Assembly: GCF_001953865.1 (NCBI RefSeq)
Contig: NZ_MQUQ01000005.1
Coordinates: 647,256 to 711,255, forward strand
Length of the DNA: 64,000 bases
Source: Amycolatopsis coloradensis
GTDB taxonomy: Bacteria > Actinomycetota > Actinomycetes > Mycobacteriales > Pseudonocardiaceae
Direction of reading: 5' to 3'
Shown here: positions 1 to 8,693 of the stretch, piece by piece
How the letters are laid out: each line of letters opens with the position of its first letter
How positions within the stretch are numbered: position 1 is the first letter of the stretch
Notes under the pieces: generated by a model
Told to the model about the DNA's origin: nothing
The model's input: only the letters and a program-made list of their open reading frames with translations
Database searches by the model: none
Translations under genes and position numbers: made by a program

Positions 1-1
1 C

Positions 2-274
2 GACAAGACCAAGGCGGTCGTCCCGGGCAACCCGCTGGGCTTCTGCGACCCGGCCCTGCAGCCGTCGATCGACGCCGCGCTGACCGGAACCACGCCGGTC
101 GCCGACACGCTTTCGACCCTGGAACCGGAATTGTGGCGCCGGAATGTGGTCATTCCGTTGTTCCAGCTGGCCGATACCCTCGCCATCGGCTCTGGTATTT
201 CCGGAGTAACCGCTGGTCCTCCTATGGTGGGCCCTTTCGGGTCGGCGGTGAACTGGACGCGGGGTCCGAAGTAG
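2..274 (+). CDS. Peptide ABC transporter substrate-binding protein, C-terminal part
   Basis: The window opens inside this gene; 90 codons remain before the TAG at 272-274. The fragment contains DPALQPSIDAALTG, then LEPELWRRNVVIPLFQ, which matches the last lobe of family 5 (oligopeptide/dipeptide) solute-binding proteins, where an ELW..PLFQ segment precedes the C-terminus. The rest lies upstream of the window, so signal peptide and ligand residues cannot be judged. It is followed by about 290 bp of spacer and then a second, complete family 5 binding protein, so two binding proteins may serve neighbouring or shared permeases. Family assignment is inferred from a short segment. Confidence 0.7.
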   Translation, partial: DKTKAVVPGNPLGFCDPALQPSIDAALTGTTPVADTLSTLEPELWRRNVVIPLFQLADTLAIGSGISGVTAGPPMVGPFGSAVNWTRGPK

Positions 275-412
275 CCGATTCGAGTCCGAGTCGCCCCCTG
301 GAGGGTGACTTCTCCCGGCACGTTCGAGTGGCTGATCGATTCCTCAAGGTAACCACTGTATTTCTCGATGTCAGCCGCAAGTTACCCTTTGGTCACGATC
401 GCCCCGGAACTG

Positions 413-442
413 GTGACTGTTCGTGCATTTCCTTTCTAGCGT
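413..442 (+). promoter_or_regulatory. Candidate housekeeping promoter of the peptide importer
   Basis: A GTGACT element (413-418) and a TAGCGT element (437-442) are separated by 18 bp, resembling actinobacterial SigA -35 and -10 boxes. They lie about 120 bp before the binding-protein start codon in the 275-561 spacer, which otherwise holds no gene. Inference only. Confidence 0.35.
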
Positions 443-561
443 GCACCCGCAGTGCGCCAAATGAGTGTTGCTTGGCGTGTCATAAGCTCCGGGCCATCTC
501 ACCGGAGCGGTGTGGGGTCCTGTTCCGATCTCAGGAGCCCAGTGCTAGGAGGGCACACTTC

Positions 562-2367
562 ATGAGGAAGTCCAAGGCAGTCTCCGCCTGGTCGCTGGTC
601 GCGGCCTCCGCGCTTGTGCTGAGCGCATGCAGCGGTGGCGACAGCGGCAGTCCCGACCAGAACGGGTCGTCGACCGACATCAAGGCCATGGCGCTCGGCA
701 AGGCGCAGAACGGCGAAAACTTCAAGCTCGCGGACACCCCGGGGTACGAAGGCACCGTCACGGTGGGCATCGACGACGGGTACTCGGGCTACAACAACGA
801 CACGCCCGACACCAACACGTCGTACAACAACTACATCCTGACCACTGTGCTCTCTGGCTCCCTGGTGCTCGACGGCAACAACAAGGTCTTGATGAACAAC
901 GACGTGCTGGACTCCTGGACTGTCACGTCGAAGTCGCCGCAGGTCGTCGAGTACAAGATCAAGCCGAACGTCAAGTGGTCCGACGGTCAGGCTTGGGACT
1001 GTGACGACTTCTACCTGGCCTGGCTGTCCCACAGCGGCAAGGCCAAGACCGCGGACGGCAAGCAGGCCTTCCTGTCCGCCTCGACCACCGGCTACCAGCT
1101 GATCGACCAGGCGACCTGCAAGGACGACCTGACGTTCGAGACCAAGTACACCGAGCCGTACCTCGACTACAAGGGCCTCTTCGGCCCGCCGGCCATGATG
1201 CCGGCGCACGTCCTCGAGGCGCAGACCGGCATCGCGGACATCACCAAGCTGGCCCCGACCGGCGACGGCGCCGAGTTGAAGAAGGCAGGCGACTTCTGGA
1301 CGAACGGCTGGAAGGGCTTCAAGGCGGACGTCATGCCCGCCTCCGGCCCGTACAAGATCACCGCGTTCGACGCCAACCAGAAGGCCGTCACGCTCGAGAA
1401 GAACCCGAGCTGGATCGGTGGCAAGGGCGGCCCCTCCAAGATCGTCGTGAAGGCGATGGAGGACACCAAGGCCATGGCGACCGCGCTGCAGAACGGTGAG
1501 ATCGACGTCGCCGCTTCGACCCAGCCCGACGCCACCGCCGCCGGCACCCTGAAGGGCCTTTCCGCTCAGGGCGTCACCTACGGTTCGGCCTCGCAGCTGA
1601 CCTTTGAGCACATCGACCTGAACTACAAGCGCATGTTCAAGGACAAGAACCTGCGCAAGGCGTTCTTCGAGGTGGTCAACCGCCAGGAGATCACCGACAA
1701 GCTGCTCAAGGAGGTCCAGGCCGACGCGACCCCGCTGAACAGTGTCGTGTTCATGCCGGGCGAGCAGGGCTTCAAGGACCTGTACGGCAGCAAGGCCGGT
1801 CTCGGCGCCGACGCCGCGGCCAAGACGCTGACCGACGCCGGTTGGGTCAAGGGTGGCGACGGCATCTTCGCCAAGGACGGCCAGCGCGCGTCGTTCAAGA
1901 TCTCGCACAACCAGAACGCCCGCCGTCAGCAGACCGTCGAGATCATCATCTCGCAGGCCAAGGCCGCCGGTATCGAGATCACGGACGACCAGGACGCCAA
2001 CTTCCTGAAGGGTGGCCGCCTGGCGGCCAGCGACTACGACGCCGCGCTCTTCGGGTGGTCGCAGCAGCCGTTCAAGGCCGAGGCGAAGTCGATCTACATC
2101 ACCCGTGTCGACGACAGCAGCCAGAACTACCAGGGGCTGTCCAACTCGACGATCGACTCCTCCTTCGAGGCGGCCGTGAAGGCCACCGACGAGGCTTCGC
2201 AGGTGGAGAACTACCAGAAGGCGGACCAGGCGATCGCGGACGAGTACGCGACGCTCCCGCTGTTCCAGACCCCGTCCATGTGGGCGTTCAAGGGCATCGA
2301 CCGCACTTACATGCAGTCGTACAACGGTGTCCTGTGGAACGCCGGTGAGTGGGAGCAGAAGAAGTAG
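562..2367 (+). CDS. Oligopeptide/dipeptide ABC transporter substrate-binding lipoprotein
   Basis: This 601-residue extracellular binding protein should capture peptides for the permeases that follow. The ATG at 562 is chosen because an AGGAGGG ribosome site lies at 547-553 and because the protein then begins with a lipoprotein signal: basic MRKSK, a hydrophobic stretch and lipobox LSAC, so Cys23 or so is lipidated after cleavage. The open frame extends upstream to 133 but that part has no signal and no family similarity. The body has the SBP_bac_5 architecture, including VEYKIKPNVKWSDGQ and a C-terminal YQKADQAIADEYATLPLFQ. The specific ligand cannot be read from sequence. Confidence 0.9.
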   Translation: MRKSKAVSAWSLVAASALVLSACSGGDSGSPDQNGSSTDIKAMALGKAQNGENFKLADTPGYEGTVTVGIDDGYSGYNNDTPDTNTSYNNYILTTVLSGSLVLDGNNKVLMNNDVLDSWTVTSKSPQVVEYKIKPNVKWSDGQAWDCDDFYLAWLSHSGKAKTADGKQAFLSASTTGYQLIDQATCKDDLTFETKYTEPYLDYKGLFGPPAMMPAHVLEAQTGIADITKLAPTGDGAELKKAGDFWTNGWKGFKADVMPASGPYKITAFDANQKAVTLEKNPSWIGGKGGPSKIVVKAMEDTKAMATALQNGEIDVAASTQPDATAAGTLKGLSAQGVTYGSASQLTFEHIDLNYKRMFKDKNLRKAFFEVVNRQEITDKLLKEVQADATPLNSVVFMPGEQGFKDLYGSKAGLGADAAAKTLTDAGWVKGGDGIFAKDGQRASFKISHNQNARRQQTVEIIISQAKAAGIEITDDQDANFLKGGRLAASDYDAALFGWSQQPFKAEAKSIYITRVDDSSQNYQGLSNSTIDSSFEAAVKATDEASQVENYQKADQAIADEYATLPLFQTPSMWAFKGIDRTYMQSYNGVLWNAGEWEQKK

Positions 2368-2415
2368 GGCTTCCGCCCCGCTTTTTCACCACTCGCTTAC
2401 GCGATCCTGGTGGTA

Positions 2416-2442
2416 GGGGGCCCGGCCACAAGCCGGGCCCCC
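2416..2442 (+). terminator. GC-rich hairpin after the binding-protein gene
   Basis: Perfect 11-bp stem GGGGGCCCGGC / GCCGGGCCCCC with loop CACAA, 49 bp after the stop codon. No T-tract follows, which is usual in actinobacteria. It may attenuate rather than end transcription, giving more binding protein than permease. Confidence 0.7.
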
Positions 2443-2548
2443 GTACCCGCCGGAAGTAGCTGTTGACCGTAGGGTTACCGCCACTACGGTGGACAACCGG
2501 GCAGCGGTCCAGCACTTCGGCGGCCAGGCCCGGATGAGGAGCAGTTCG

Positions 2549-3565
2549 TTGAACCTGGTGATCTACATTCTTCGCCGTCTGGCGATTTCGATTCCCGTCC
2601 TGCTGGTCGGGACCTTTCTGTGTTTCATCATGGTCGCCGGCACCGGCGACCCGCTCGCCGAGCTGAAGAGCAACCCGGCCATGAACCCGCAGGTACTCGC
2701 GGAAACGGCCTCGCGGCTCGGGCTCGACCAGGGCATCATCCCCCGGTACTTCTCGTGGCTCGGCAACTTCATCACCGGCGACTGGGGCGTTTCCATCGCG
2801 CAGGGCAACGCGCAGGCCCCGGTGTTCCCGAAGGTCATCGCCGCGTTCGAGGTCACCTTGAAGCTCGTCGTCGGAGCCGAGATCCTCGCGCTCATCCTCG
2901 GCGTTCTCGTCGGCGTGGTCGCGGCGGTCAAGCAGTACTCGATCCTCGACTACGTCGCCACCACGCTGGCCTTCCTGCTGTTCTCGATGCCGATCTTCTG
3001 TGTCGCGATCGTGCTGAAGGGCTACGCGATCCAGTTCAACGGCTGGGTACGGGACCTGGGACTGTCCGATGTGCTCGGTAATCCCTGGATTCGCACCACG
3101 AGTCCGGAATCGCTGAATTTCGACGGTCCAGGCGGTTTCCTGGCCAGTTATGTCGGCGCGTATCTGCTGCCGACGTTGTCCATCATGGCGATCAGCTTCG
3201 CCGCGTACAGCCGGTTCCAGCGCGCTTCGATGCTGGAGACGCTGAACGCGGACTACGTGCGGACGGCGCGCGCCAAGGGACTCGCCAACGGCCGGGTCAT
3301 CTTCCGCCACGCCTTCCGGAACGCGCTCATCCCGGTGACCACCCTGTTCTCCGTCAACTTCGGTGCCGTGCTCTCGGGCGCGATCATCACCGAGACGGTG
3401 TTCAACTGGAACGGCATGGGCAAGCTGCTCGTAGAAGCCGTGATCAAGAGCGATACCCAGGTGATGATGGGGTGGCTGGTGCTCATCGCCGGCAGCATCA
3501 TCATCGCCAACCTGATCGCCGACCTGATGTACGGCATCCTGGACCCGAGGATTCGCGTTGGCTGA
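2549..3565 (+). CDS. Peptide ABC transporter permease, DppB/OppB type
   Basis: Inner-membrane channel subunit of the peptide importer. The TTG at 2549 is preferred: GAGGAG at 2536-2541 sits 7 nt ahead and the product then begins NLVIYILRRLAISIPVLLVGTF, the usual DppB start with the first membrane segment. In-frame starts at 2489 (GTG) and 2534 (ATG) have weaker ribosome sites. The inner-membrane component motif is visible near the C-terminus as DYVRTARAKGL with HAFRNALIPV following, the coupling loop that meets the ATPase. The gene overlaps the next permease by 8 bp, so the two are cotranscribed. Confidence 0.9.
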   Translation: MNLVIYILRRLAISIPVLLVGTFLCFIMVAGTGDPLAELKSNPAMNPQVLAETASRLGLDQGIIPRYFSWLGNFITGDWGVSIAQGNAQAPVFPKVIAAFEVTLKLVVGAEILALILGVLVGVVAAVKQYSILDYVATTLAFLLFSMPIFCVAIVLKGYAIQFNGWVRDLGLSDVLGNPWIRTTSPESLNFDGPGGFLASYVGAYLLPTLSIMAISFAAYSRFQRASMLETLNADYVRTARAKGLANGRVIFRHAFRNALIPVTTLFSVNFGAVLSGAIITETVFNWNGMGKLLVEAVIKSDTQVMMGWLVLIAGSIIIANLIADLMYGILDPRIRVG

Positions 3566-4481
3566 CTTGAATTCCCTTATCGCGGCGGATTCCGCCGAAG
3601 GCAAGGTCGCACCCGAAGCACTACCGGAGCCCCGGAGCCAGGGCAAGCTGGTCCTGCGTAAGTTCCTGCGTCACAAGCTCGCGATGGTCTGCACGGCGAT
3701 CCTGCTGCTGCTCGTGCTGACCGTGATCATCATGCCGATCTTCTGGCCGTACAGTTACGAGGACAGCTCCTTCCCGTCCTTCGCCAAGCCCAACGGGGAC
3801 TACCCGCTCGGGACGACGCAGGTCGGCAAGGAGATGGTGTCGCAGATCCTGCGCGGCACCCAGTACTCGCTCCTGATCGCGCTCATCGTGTCGATCGTCG
3901 CCACCACCATCGGCACCGTCTTCGGCGCCATGGCCGGCTACCTGCGCGGCTTCACCGACTCGGCGATCTCGCGCGTGACGGACCTGTTCCTGATCGTCCC
4001 GCAGATCGCCGCCGCCGCCATCCTGGCGAAGGTGTTCGGTGGCGGTAGCTGGTACATCGTCGCGATGGTGCTGGCGGCCTTCGGCTGGATGCCGATCGCG
4101 CGGATCGCCAGGGCCGAGTCGATGTCGCTGTCCCAGCGTGAATTCGTGGACGCGGCTCGCGCGTCCGGTGCCGGGACGCTGCACATCGTGTTCAAGCACC
4201 TGGTGCCGAACATGGTCGGCCTCATCACGGTCAACGCGACCCTCGCGATCGCGCAGGCCGTGCTGATCGAGGCGGCGCTGTCCTTCATCGGGCTGGGGGT
4301 GCAGCTGCCGGACACCTCGCTCGGCCGCGTCATCCTCGAGAACTACTCGCAGCTGCAGAACCGGCCGGCGTTGTTCTTCGGCCCGTTCATCGTGCTGGTG
4401 CTGATCTCGCTGACGATCAACTTCATCGGTGACGGCCTGCGGGACGCCTTCGACCCGCGGCAGCGGAAGATGAAGGCGTAA
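3558..4481 (+). CDS. Peptide ABC transporter permease, DppC/OppC type
   Basis: Second channel subunit, 307 residues, starting at a TTG that overlaps the end of the preceding permease by 8 bp. A cytoplasmic N-terminal tail precedes LRKFLRHKLAM and the first membrane segment. HPLGTD-like NGDYPLGTTQVGKEM, typical of OppC proteins, is followed by five more hydrophobic segments and the EAA coupling motif around REFVDAARASGAGTLHIVFKH. It should pair with the DppB-type subunit and the convergently encoded double ATPase at 4650-6431. Substrate range is not predictable. Confidence 0.92.
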   Translation: MADLNSLIAADSAEGKVAPEALPEPRSQGKLVLRKFLRHKLAMVCTAILLLLVLTVIIMPIFWPYSYEDSSFPSFAKPNGDYPLGTTQVGKEMVSQILRGTQYSLLIALIVSIVATTIGTVFGAMAGYLRGFTDSAISRVTDLFLIVPQIAAAAILAKVFGGGSWYIVAMVLAAFGWMPIARIARAESMSLSQREFVDAARASGAGTLHIVFKHLVPNMVGLITVNATLAIAQAVLIEAALSFIGLGVQLPDTSLGRVILENYSQLQNRPALFFGPFIVLVLISLTINFIGDGLRDAFDPRQRKMKA

Positions 4482-4492
4482 CACCCGCTTCA

Positions 4493-4547
4493 CGTGTGAA
4501 GGCCCCCTTTCCCTCGGCTGTGCCAAGGGAAAGGGGGCCTTCTCACG
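4493..4547. terminator. GAAGGCCCCCTTTCC-family palindrome, copy 1
   Basis: Arms 4493-4513 and 4527-4547 pair over 21 bp with one mismatch; the core is GAAGGCCCCCTTTCCC. It lies 12 bp after the dppC-type stop, between convergent genes, and is followed by a second member of the same family. Probably a bidirectional terminator. Confidence 0.75.
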
Positions 4548-4585
4548 TCCGCCCGGGGGGGCGTGGCGTCACTTGGGGCCCAGGT

Positions 4586-4640
4586 GTACAGGAAGGCCCC
4601 TTTCCTTGCATCCAGCGCAAGGAAAGGGGCCTTCCTGTAC
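4586..4640. terminator. GAAGGCCCCTTTCC-family palindrome, copy 2
   Basis: Perfect 24-bp arms at 4586-4609 and 4617-4640 around a 7-nt loop, core GGAAGGCCCCTTTCC. It starts 10 bp beyond the stop of the minus-strand ATPase gene, so it would terminate that gene, with copy 1 terminating the opposing operon. Confidence 0.78.
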
Positions 4641-4649
4641 TTCCAGAGG

Positions 4650-6431
4650 TCAGTCGGCCACGGGGGCGAGCTTGCCCGCCTCCCAGGCCGCGCGCCGCTC
4701 GGCCTGCAACACCGGGTCGGCGACCGGGGCGGCCGAGAGCAGACGGCGGGTGTAGTCCTCGCTCGGCGAGTGCAGCACCTGGTCACGCGTGCCGACCTCG
4801 ACCAGCTTGCCGTACTGCATCACCGCGACGCGGTCGGCCAGCAGGTCGACGACGGCGAGGTCGTGGCTGATGAACAGGCAGGCGAACTGCAACGAGCGCT
4901 GCAGGTCCAGGAACAGGTCCAGCACCCGCGCCTGCACCGAGACGTCCAGCGCCGAAGTCGGCTCGTCCGCGATCAGCAGCGCCGGGTCGAGCGACAGCGC
5001 CCGCGCGATGGCGACGCGCTGGCGCTGGCCGCCGGACAGCTCGTGCGGGTACCGGTTGCGGTAGTGGCCGCCGAGTTCGACCTTGTCCAAAAGGGACGTC
5101 ACGCGCTCGTTCAGCGCCTTGCCCGCCAGGAACTTGTGCAGCACCATCGGCTCGGCGATCGACTCGCCGATGGTCATCTTCGGGTCGAGGGTGGACGCCG
5201 GGTCCTGGAACACGATGGAGAAGTAGCGGCGCAGCGGGCGCAGGTCCTTGTTGGACATGTTCGTGATGTCCTTGCCCGCGATCGACACGGTGCCCGCGGT
5301 CGGGGTCAGCAGGCGGATCGCGCAGCGGCCGACGGTCGACTTGCCGGAACCGGATTCGCCGACCAGGCCGACGATCTCGCCCTTGGCGATGCTCAGCGAG
5401 ACGTCGTCCACCGCGCGGTTCTTCGCCTGGCCGCGGCGGCCGGGGTACTCCAGCACGAGGTTCTTGATCTCGAGCGCGGGCGCGTTCTCCTCGATCACGG
5501 CCGCGAGTTCGCTGTCCTCGAGCCGGATGTCCTCGGCGATCCTCGAGGCTTCTTCACTGTCGGCGGAGATGCCGCTGTCGTCGAGAAGACGGCGTCCCTC
5601 GGGACGCTGGCCGAGCACGGGGACCGCGGCGAGCAGCTTGCGGGTGTAGTCCACCTGCGGCGACGCGAACAGGTCGCGCACCGGCGCCTGCTCGACGATG
5701 GTGCCCTGGTACATCACGACCACGCGGTCGGCGAGGTCGGCGACCACGCCCATGTCGTGCGTGATCAGCACGATCGCGGTGTTGAGGGTGTCACGCAGCT
5801 TGCGCAGCAGGCCGAGGATCTCCGCCTGCACGGTCACGTCGAGCGCCGTGGTCGGCTCGTCGGCGATGATCACCTTCGGGTCGCACGAGATCGCCATCGC
5901 GATGACGACGCGCTGGCGCAGACCGCCGGAGAGCTGGTGCGGGTACTGCTTGAAGCGCAGCGGAGGATTCGGGATGCCGACCATCTCCAGCAGCTCGATG
6001 GCGCGCTTGTCGGCGGCTTCCTTCGAGATGTCCTGGTGCGAGCGGAGCGCCTCACGCAACTGCCAGCCGATGGTGTAGACCGGGTTCAGCGCGGTCATCG
6101 GCTCCTGGAAGATCATCGCGACCTCGTTGCCGCGGATCTTCTGGAGGTCCTTCTCCTTGAGATCGGCGAGGTTGCGCTCGCCGAGGCGGAGCTCACCCGC
6201 GATCCGGCTCGTCTTCGGGAGCAGCCCGAGCACCGACATCGAGGTCACCGACTTGCCGGAACCGGACTCGCCGACCACCGCGACGATCTCACCAGGCTTG
6301 ACGTCGAATCCGATGCCCTTGACGGCGTCGACCACGCCGCCGTCGGTCGGGAACGAGACGCTCAGGTCGGAGATGGACAGAACCGAACCCGACACGCCGC
6401 CGAGGTCCGACGATGCTGCTTCAGTGCTCAC
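4650..6431 (-). CDS. Peptide ABC transporter, fused DppD-DppF ATPase
   Basis: A single 593-residue protein carries two ATP-binding cassettes that power the peptide importer. First half: Walker A GESGSGKS, signature LSGGLRQR, Walker B VIIADEPTTALD. Second half: Walker A GESGSGKST, signature LSGGQRQRVAIARAL, Walker B LLIADEPTSALD. Both halves look catalytically complete. The GTG at 6431 is chosen because AAGGG lies about 8 nt upstream; an in-frame TTG at 6488 lacks a ribosome site and adds residues without similarity. It faces the permease operon tail to tail, which is unusual for one transporter but the module content fits. Confidence 0.9.
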   Translation of the reverse strand: MSTEAASSDLGGVSGSVLSISDLSVSFPTDGGVVDAVKGIGFDVKPGEIVAVVGESGSGKSVTSMSVLGLLPKTSRIAGELRLGERNLADLKEKDLQKIRGNEVAMIFQEPMTALNPVYTIGWQLREALRSHQDISKEAADKRAIELLEMVGIPNPPLRFKQYPHQLSGGLRQRVVIAMAISCDPKVIIADEPTTALDVTVQAEILGLLRKLRDTLNTAIVLITHDMGVVADLADRVVVMYQGTIVEQAPVRDLFASPQVDYTRKLLAAVPVLGQRPEGRRLLDDSGISADSEEASRIAEDIRLEDSELAAVIEENAPALEIKNLVLEYPGRRGQAKNRAVDDVSLSIAKGEIVGLVGESGSGKSTVGRCAIRLLTPTAGTVSIAGKDITNMSNKDLRPLRRYFSIVFQDPASTLDPKMTIGESIAEPMVLHKFLAGKALNERVTSLLDKVELGGHYRNRYPHELSGGQRQRVAIARALSLDPALLIADEPTSALDVSVQARVLDLFLDLQRSLQFACLFISHDLAVVDLLADRVAVMQYGKLVEVGTRDQVLHSPSEDYTRRLLSAAPVADPVLQAERRAAWEAGKLAPVAD

Positions 6432-6591
6432 CAAGATGCCCTTCGTGGGGGTACATATGGTCACGGCACCCGGCCATGACTGTGTCAACGCGCCCTCGGC
6501 GTTAAAGAGTGCCTCGGACGTGCGCGAGGATAACCGAGAGTCGCCCGACTAAGGTCGGTGCTCGGGCCTTCCGTTCCCGACACCCTATAAA

Positions 6592-6618
6592 GGAATGCGC
6601 GCCGTGTTCGAATTAGTC
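6592..6618 (+). promoter_or_regulatory. Possible SigR-like promoter before mshB
   Basis: GGAAT at 6592-6596, then 19 bp, then GTCTT from 6616. The SigR consensus is GGAAT-N18/19-GTT, so the -10 element differs by one base. A start site about 8 nt further would fall at the mshB GTG, giving a leaderless message. A TATAAA at 6586-6591 offers an alternative housekeeping -10. Weak evidence. Confidence 0.3.
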
Positions 6619-6626
6619 TTCAAGCC

Positions 6627-7469
6627 GTGATCTCCGATCGGCCCAAATTACTCCTAGTACACGCCCATCCGGATGACGAGAGCATCACCACCGGTGGCAC
6701 CATCGCGCGCTACGCGGCCGAAGGCGCTGACGTGACCGTTGTCACGTGCACACTCGGCGAGGAGGGCGAGATCATCCCGCCGTCCCTCGACGGCCTCGGT
6801 TCGTGGGCTTCCGATCAGCTCGGCGGTTACCGCGCGGGCGAAGTTGCGTCGGCGTGCGCCGCGCTCGGCGTCTCCCGGCACCGGTATCTCGGCGGCATCG
6901 GCCGCTGGCGCGATTCGGGGATGGCCGGGACGCCTTCCGCGGCCCATCAGCGCGCGTTCTCCGGGGGTGACATCGAGGAGCAGGCGGCCCAGCTCGCGGA
7001 GATCCTCGACGAGGTGCGGCCCCAGGTCGTCGTCACCTATGACGCCTTCGGGGGTTATGGCCATCCCGACCACATCCGCGCGCACGAGATCACGATGGCC
7101 GCCGCGCCGAAGGCCGAATCGGTCGAGCGGGTGTTCCACACGGTTTCTTCCCGTGACGCCGTCGCGGCCGGGCTCGCCGCCCTGCGCGGGCGTTCGGCGT
7201 TCCGGGTACCCGAAGACGGCGAACTGCCGGTGACGCCGGACGAGACGATCACGACCGTCCTCGACGTCGGCGCGCACATCCCGGCGAAAGCCGCCGCGCT
7301 GCGGGCGCACGAGACTCAAGTCAGCGTGCCCGCTCCGCCGCGCCTCGCGGACCACTTCGCGCTGAGCAACGACGTCGCGCAGCCGATCACCCCGAACGAG
7401 TACTTCGTGCTCGCCCACGGACCGGCCGACGGCGCCGCCGCGGACCTGTTCGGAGGACTCGCGAAGTGA
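6627..7469 (+). CDS. mshB: N-acetyl-glucosaminyl-inositol deacetylase (mycothiol biosynthesis)
   Basis: Cytosolic zinc enzyme of 280 residues that removes the acetyl group from GlcNAc-Ins, the second committed step to mycothiol. The LmbE-fold zinc motif AHPDDE is at residues 13-18 and the second motif GHPDH at 145-149; the segment TLGEEGEIIPPSL is characteristic of the MshB branch as opposed to the conjugate amidase Mca, though the two are related. It starts at GTG 6627 with no obvious ribosome site, fitting a leaderless transcript. Its stop overlaps the next gene. SigR and RsrA, whose targets in Streptomyces include mycothiol genes, are also in the window. Confidence 0.9.
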   Translation: MISDRPKLLLVHAHPDDESITTGGTIARYAAEGADVTVVTCTLGEEGEIIPPSLDGLGSWASDQLGGYRAGEVASACAALGVSRHRYLGGIGRWRDSGMAGTPSAAHQRAFSGGDIEEQAAQLAEILDEVRPQVVVTYDAFGGYGHPDHIRAHEITMAAAPKAESVERVFHTVSSRDAVAAGLAALRGRSAFRVPEDGELPVTPDETITTVLDVGAHIPAKAAALRAHETQVSVPAPPRLADHFALSNDVAQPITPNEYFVLAHGPADGAAADLFGGLAK

Positions 7470-7891
7470 CCGTGCCGTCACAACCGCTGACGCCGGGACG
7501 GCGCTGGATGCTGGCGCTGCTGTGCTTCGACGCGTTCCTGCTCGGGCTCCTGGAGCTGTTCTTCCTTCCGCTGCGGCTCGACGGGATCGTGCTGCCGGGG
7601 CTCGGCGATGCCCCGTTCCCGGTGACCGTCGTACTCGCCGTGATCACGACACCGCTGCTGGTGAGGACGACCGCGAAAGTGGTCCGGCCCTCCTTTTCGG
7701 TGATTCCTCTGCTCGTCTGGGTACTCGTCGTACTGGGGATGGGCGTGACGGGCCCGGGTGGTGATCTGGTGCTGGTACAGGACTGGCGGGCGCTGCTGCT
7801 GATCGGCGGCGGGGCGTTGCCGGGCGCGCTGGCGCTGGGCGGAGGCCTTGGCACAGCGGCGAAGGCCGCCAAGGGAGGCAAAGATGAGTGA
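7466..7891 (+). CDS. Small integral membrane protein after mshB
   Basis: A 141-residue protein with about four hydrophobic segments: WMLALLCFDAFLLGLLELFFL, FPVTVVLAVITTPLLV, VIPLLVWVLVVLGMGV and a C-terminal LLLIGGGALPGALALGGGLG, ending in a lysine-rich tail. It starts at GTG 7466, overlapping the mshB stop by 4 bp, so it is translationally coupled to mshB. Membrane proteins of this size are commonly found in this position in mycobacteria and relatives. Function unknown; a link to mycothiol is only positional. Confidence 0.75.
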   Translation: MTVPSQPLTPGRRWMLALLCFDAFLLGLLELFFLPLRLDGIVLPGLGDAPFPVTVVLAVITTPLLVRTTAKVVRPSFSVIPLLVWVLVVLGMGVTGPGGDLVLVQDWRALLLIGGGALPGALALGGGLGTAAKAAKGGKDE

Positions 7892-8693
7892 AGCGATTTC
7901 GGATCGCCAGGTCGTGGCGGTGCTGCGGCCGTTCGTCCGCGCCTGCGGTCCGATGGTGGACGCGCTGCGTGAAGCGGATCCGTTCGGCCTTCAGGCCAGG
8001 GGACGGCGTGAGGACGCGCTGGAAGGCGTCGAGCCCAAACTGAAGGACAAGCTGCTCGACGGCATCACCTCGGTCAAGGTGCCCGGCACCGCGGCCTGGG
8101 CGGAGATGACGAACTACCAGCGGACCGCCTGGTGGGTGAACCGGGTCGGCCGGGTCACCGCGCTGGTCACCGCGATTCCCGGGCTCGGCGGCGCGCTCGC
8201 CGACAGGCTGCCGGTGCAGGACGCGCTCGGTTCCGCGTCCCAAGGGATCCTGTTGTGCGCGATCGCGGGGGAGTACGGCGTGACCGACGTCGGCGCCCGC
8301 GTGCGGCTGATCGCGTGGGTCCTCTTCGAACGCGACATCGACCCGGCGATCGCCGCGGGCAAGCATGCCGAACACGACAAGGCCGCCGAAGACGACGAAG
8401 CGGCGAAGCTCACCGAAGAACTCAACGAGTCGAAAAAGAAGCACGGCAAGATCACCCTGAAGGCCGCCGCGGGCACGCTGTGGCGACTCGGCCGGGGGTT
8501 GCTGGGCATCGTCGACGAACTGGAGAAGCGGCCTCGTGGCCGTCTTTTCCACCGGGCGCTCGGGAAGCTGCCGGTGGTCGGCATGGCGGGCGACTACCTC
8601 GGCGAGCGGTCCGGCCTCAAACGGGTCTGGAAGCGGGCGCACGAGTGGTTCACCGAGCACCCCGACGGCACCTGGACTACCTCCAGAACATGA
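7884..8693 (+). CDS. Conserved protein of unknown function
   Basis: 269 residues, started at ATG 7884 because it overlaps the preceding stop by 8 bp and yields MSEAISD with no stray extension. I do not recognise a family. A moderately hydrophobic middle (VTALVTAIPGLGGALADRL and GILLCAIAGEYGV) is followed by a charged, probably helical stretch rich in Glu, Lys and Asp (AEHDKAAEDDEAAKLTEEL) and a basic C-terminus. The last 17 bp overlap the 3' end of the site-2 protease gene on the other strand. Cotranscribed with mshB by spacing. Confidence 0.7.
   Translation: MSEAISDRQVVAVLRPFVRACGPMVDALREADPFGLQARGRREDALEGVEPKLKDKLLDGITSVKVPGTAAWAEMTNYQRTAWWVNRVGRVTALVTAIPGLGGALADRLPVQDALGSASQGILLCAIAGEYGVTDVGARVRLIAWVLFERDIDPAIAAGKHAEHDKAAEDDEAAKLTEELNESKKKHGKITLKAAAGTLWRLGRGLLGIVDELEKRPRGRLFHRALGKLPVVGMAGDYLGERSGLKRVWKRAHEWFTEHPDGTWTTSRT

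Noticed and set aside
4563..6479. Long plus-strand open frame of about 640 codons
   Set aside because: It is antisense to the ATPase gene, which has complete Walker and signature motifs; high GC at third positions creates such mirror frames.
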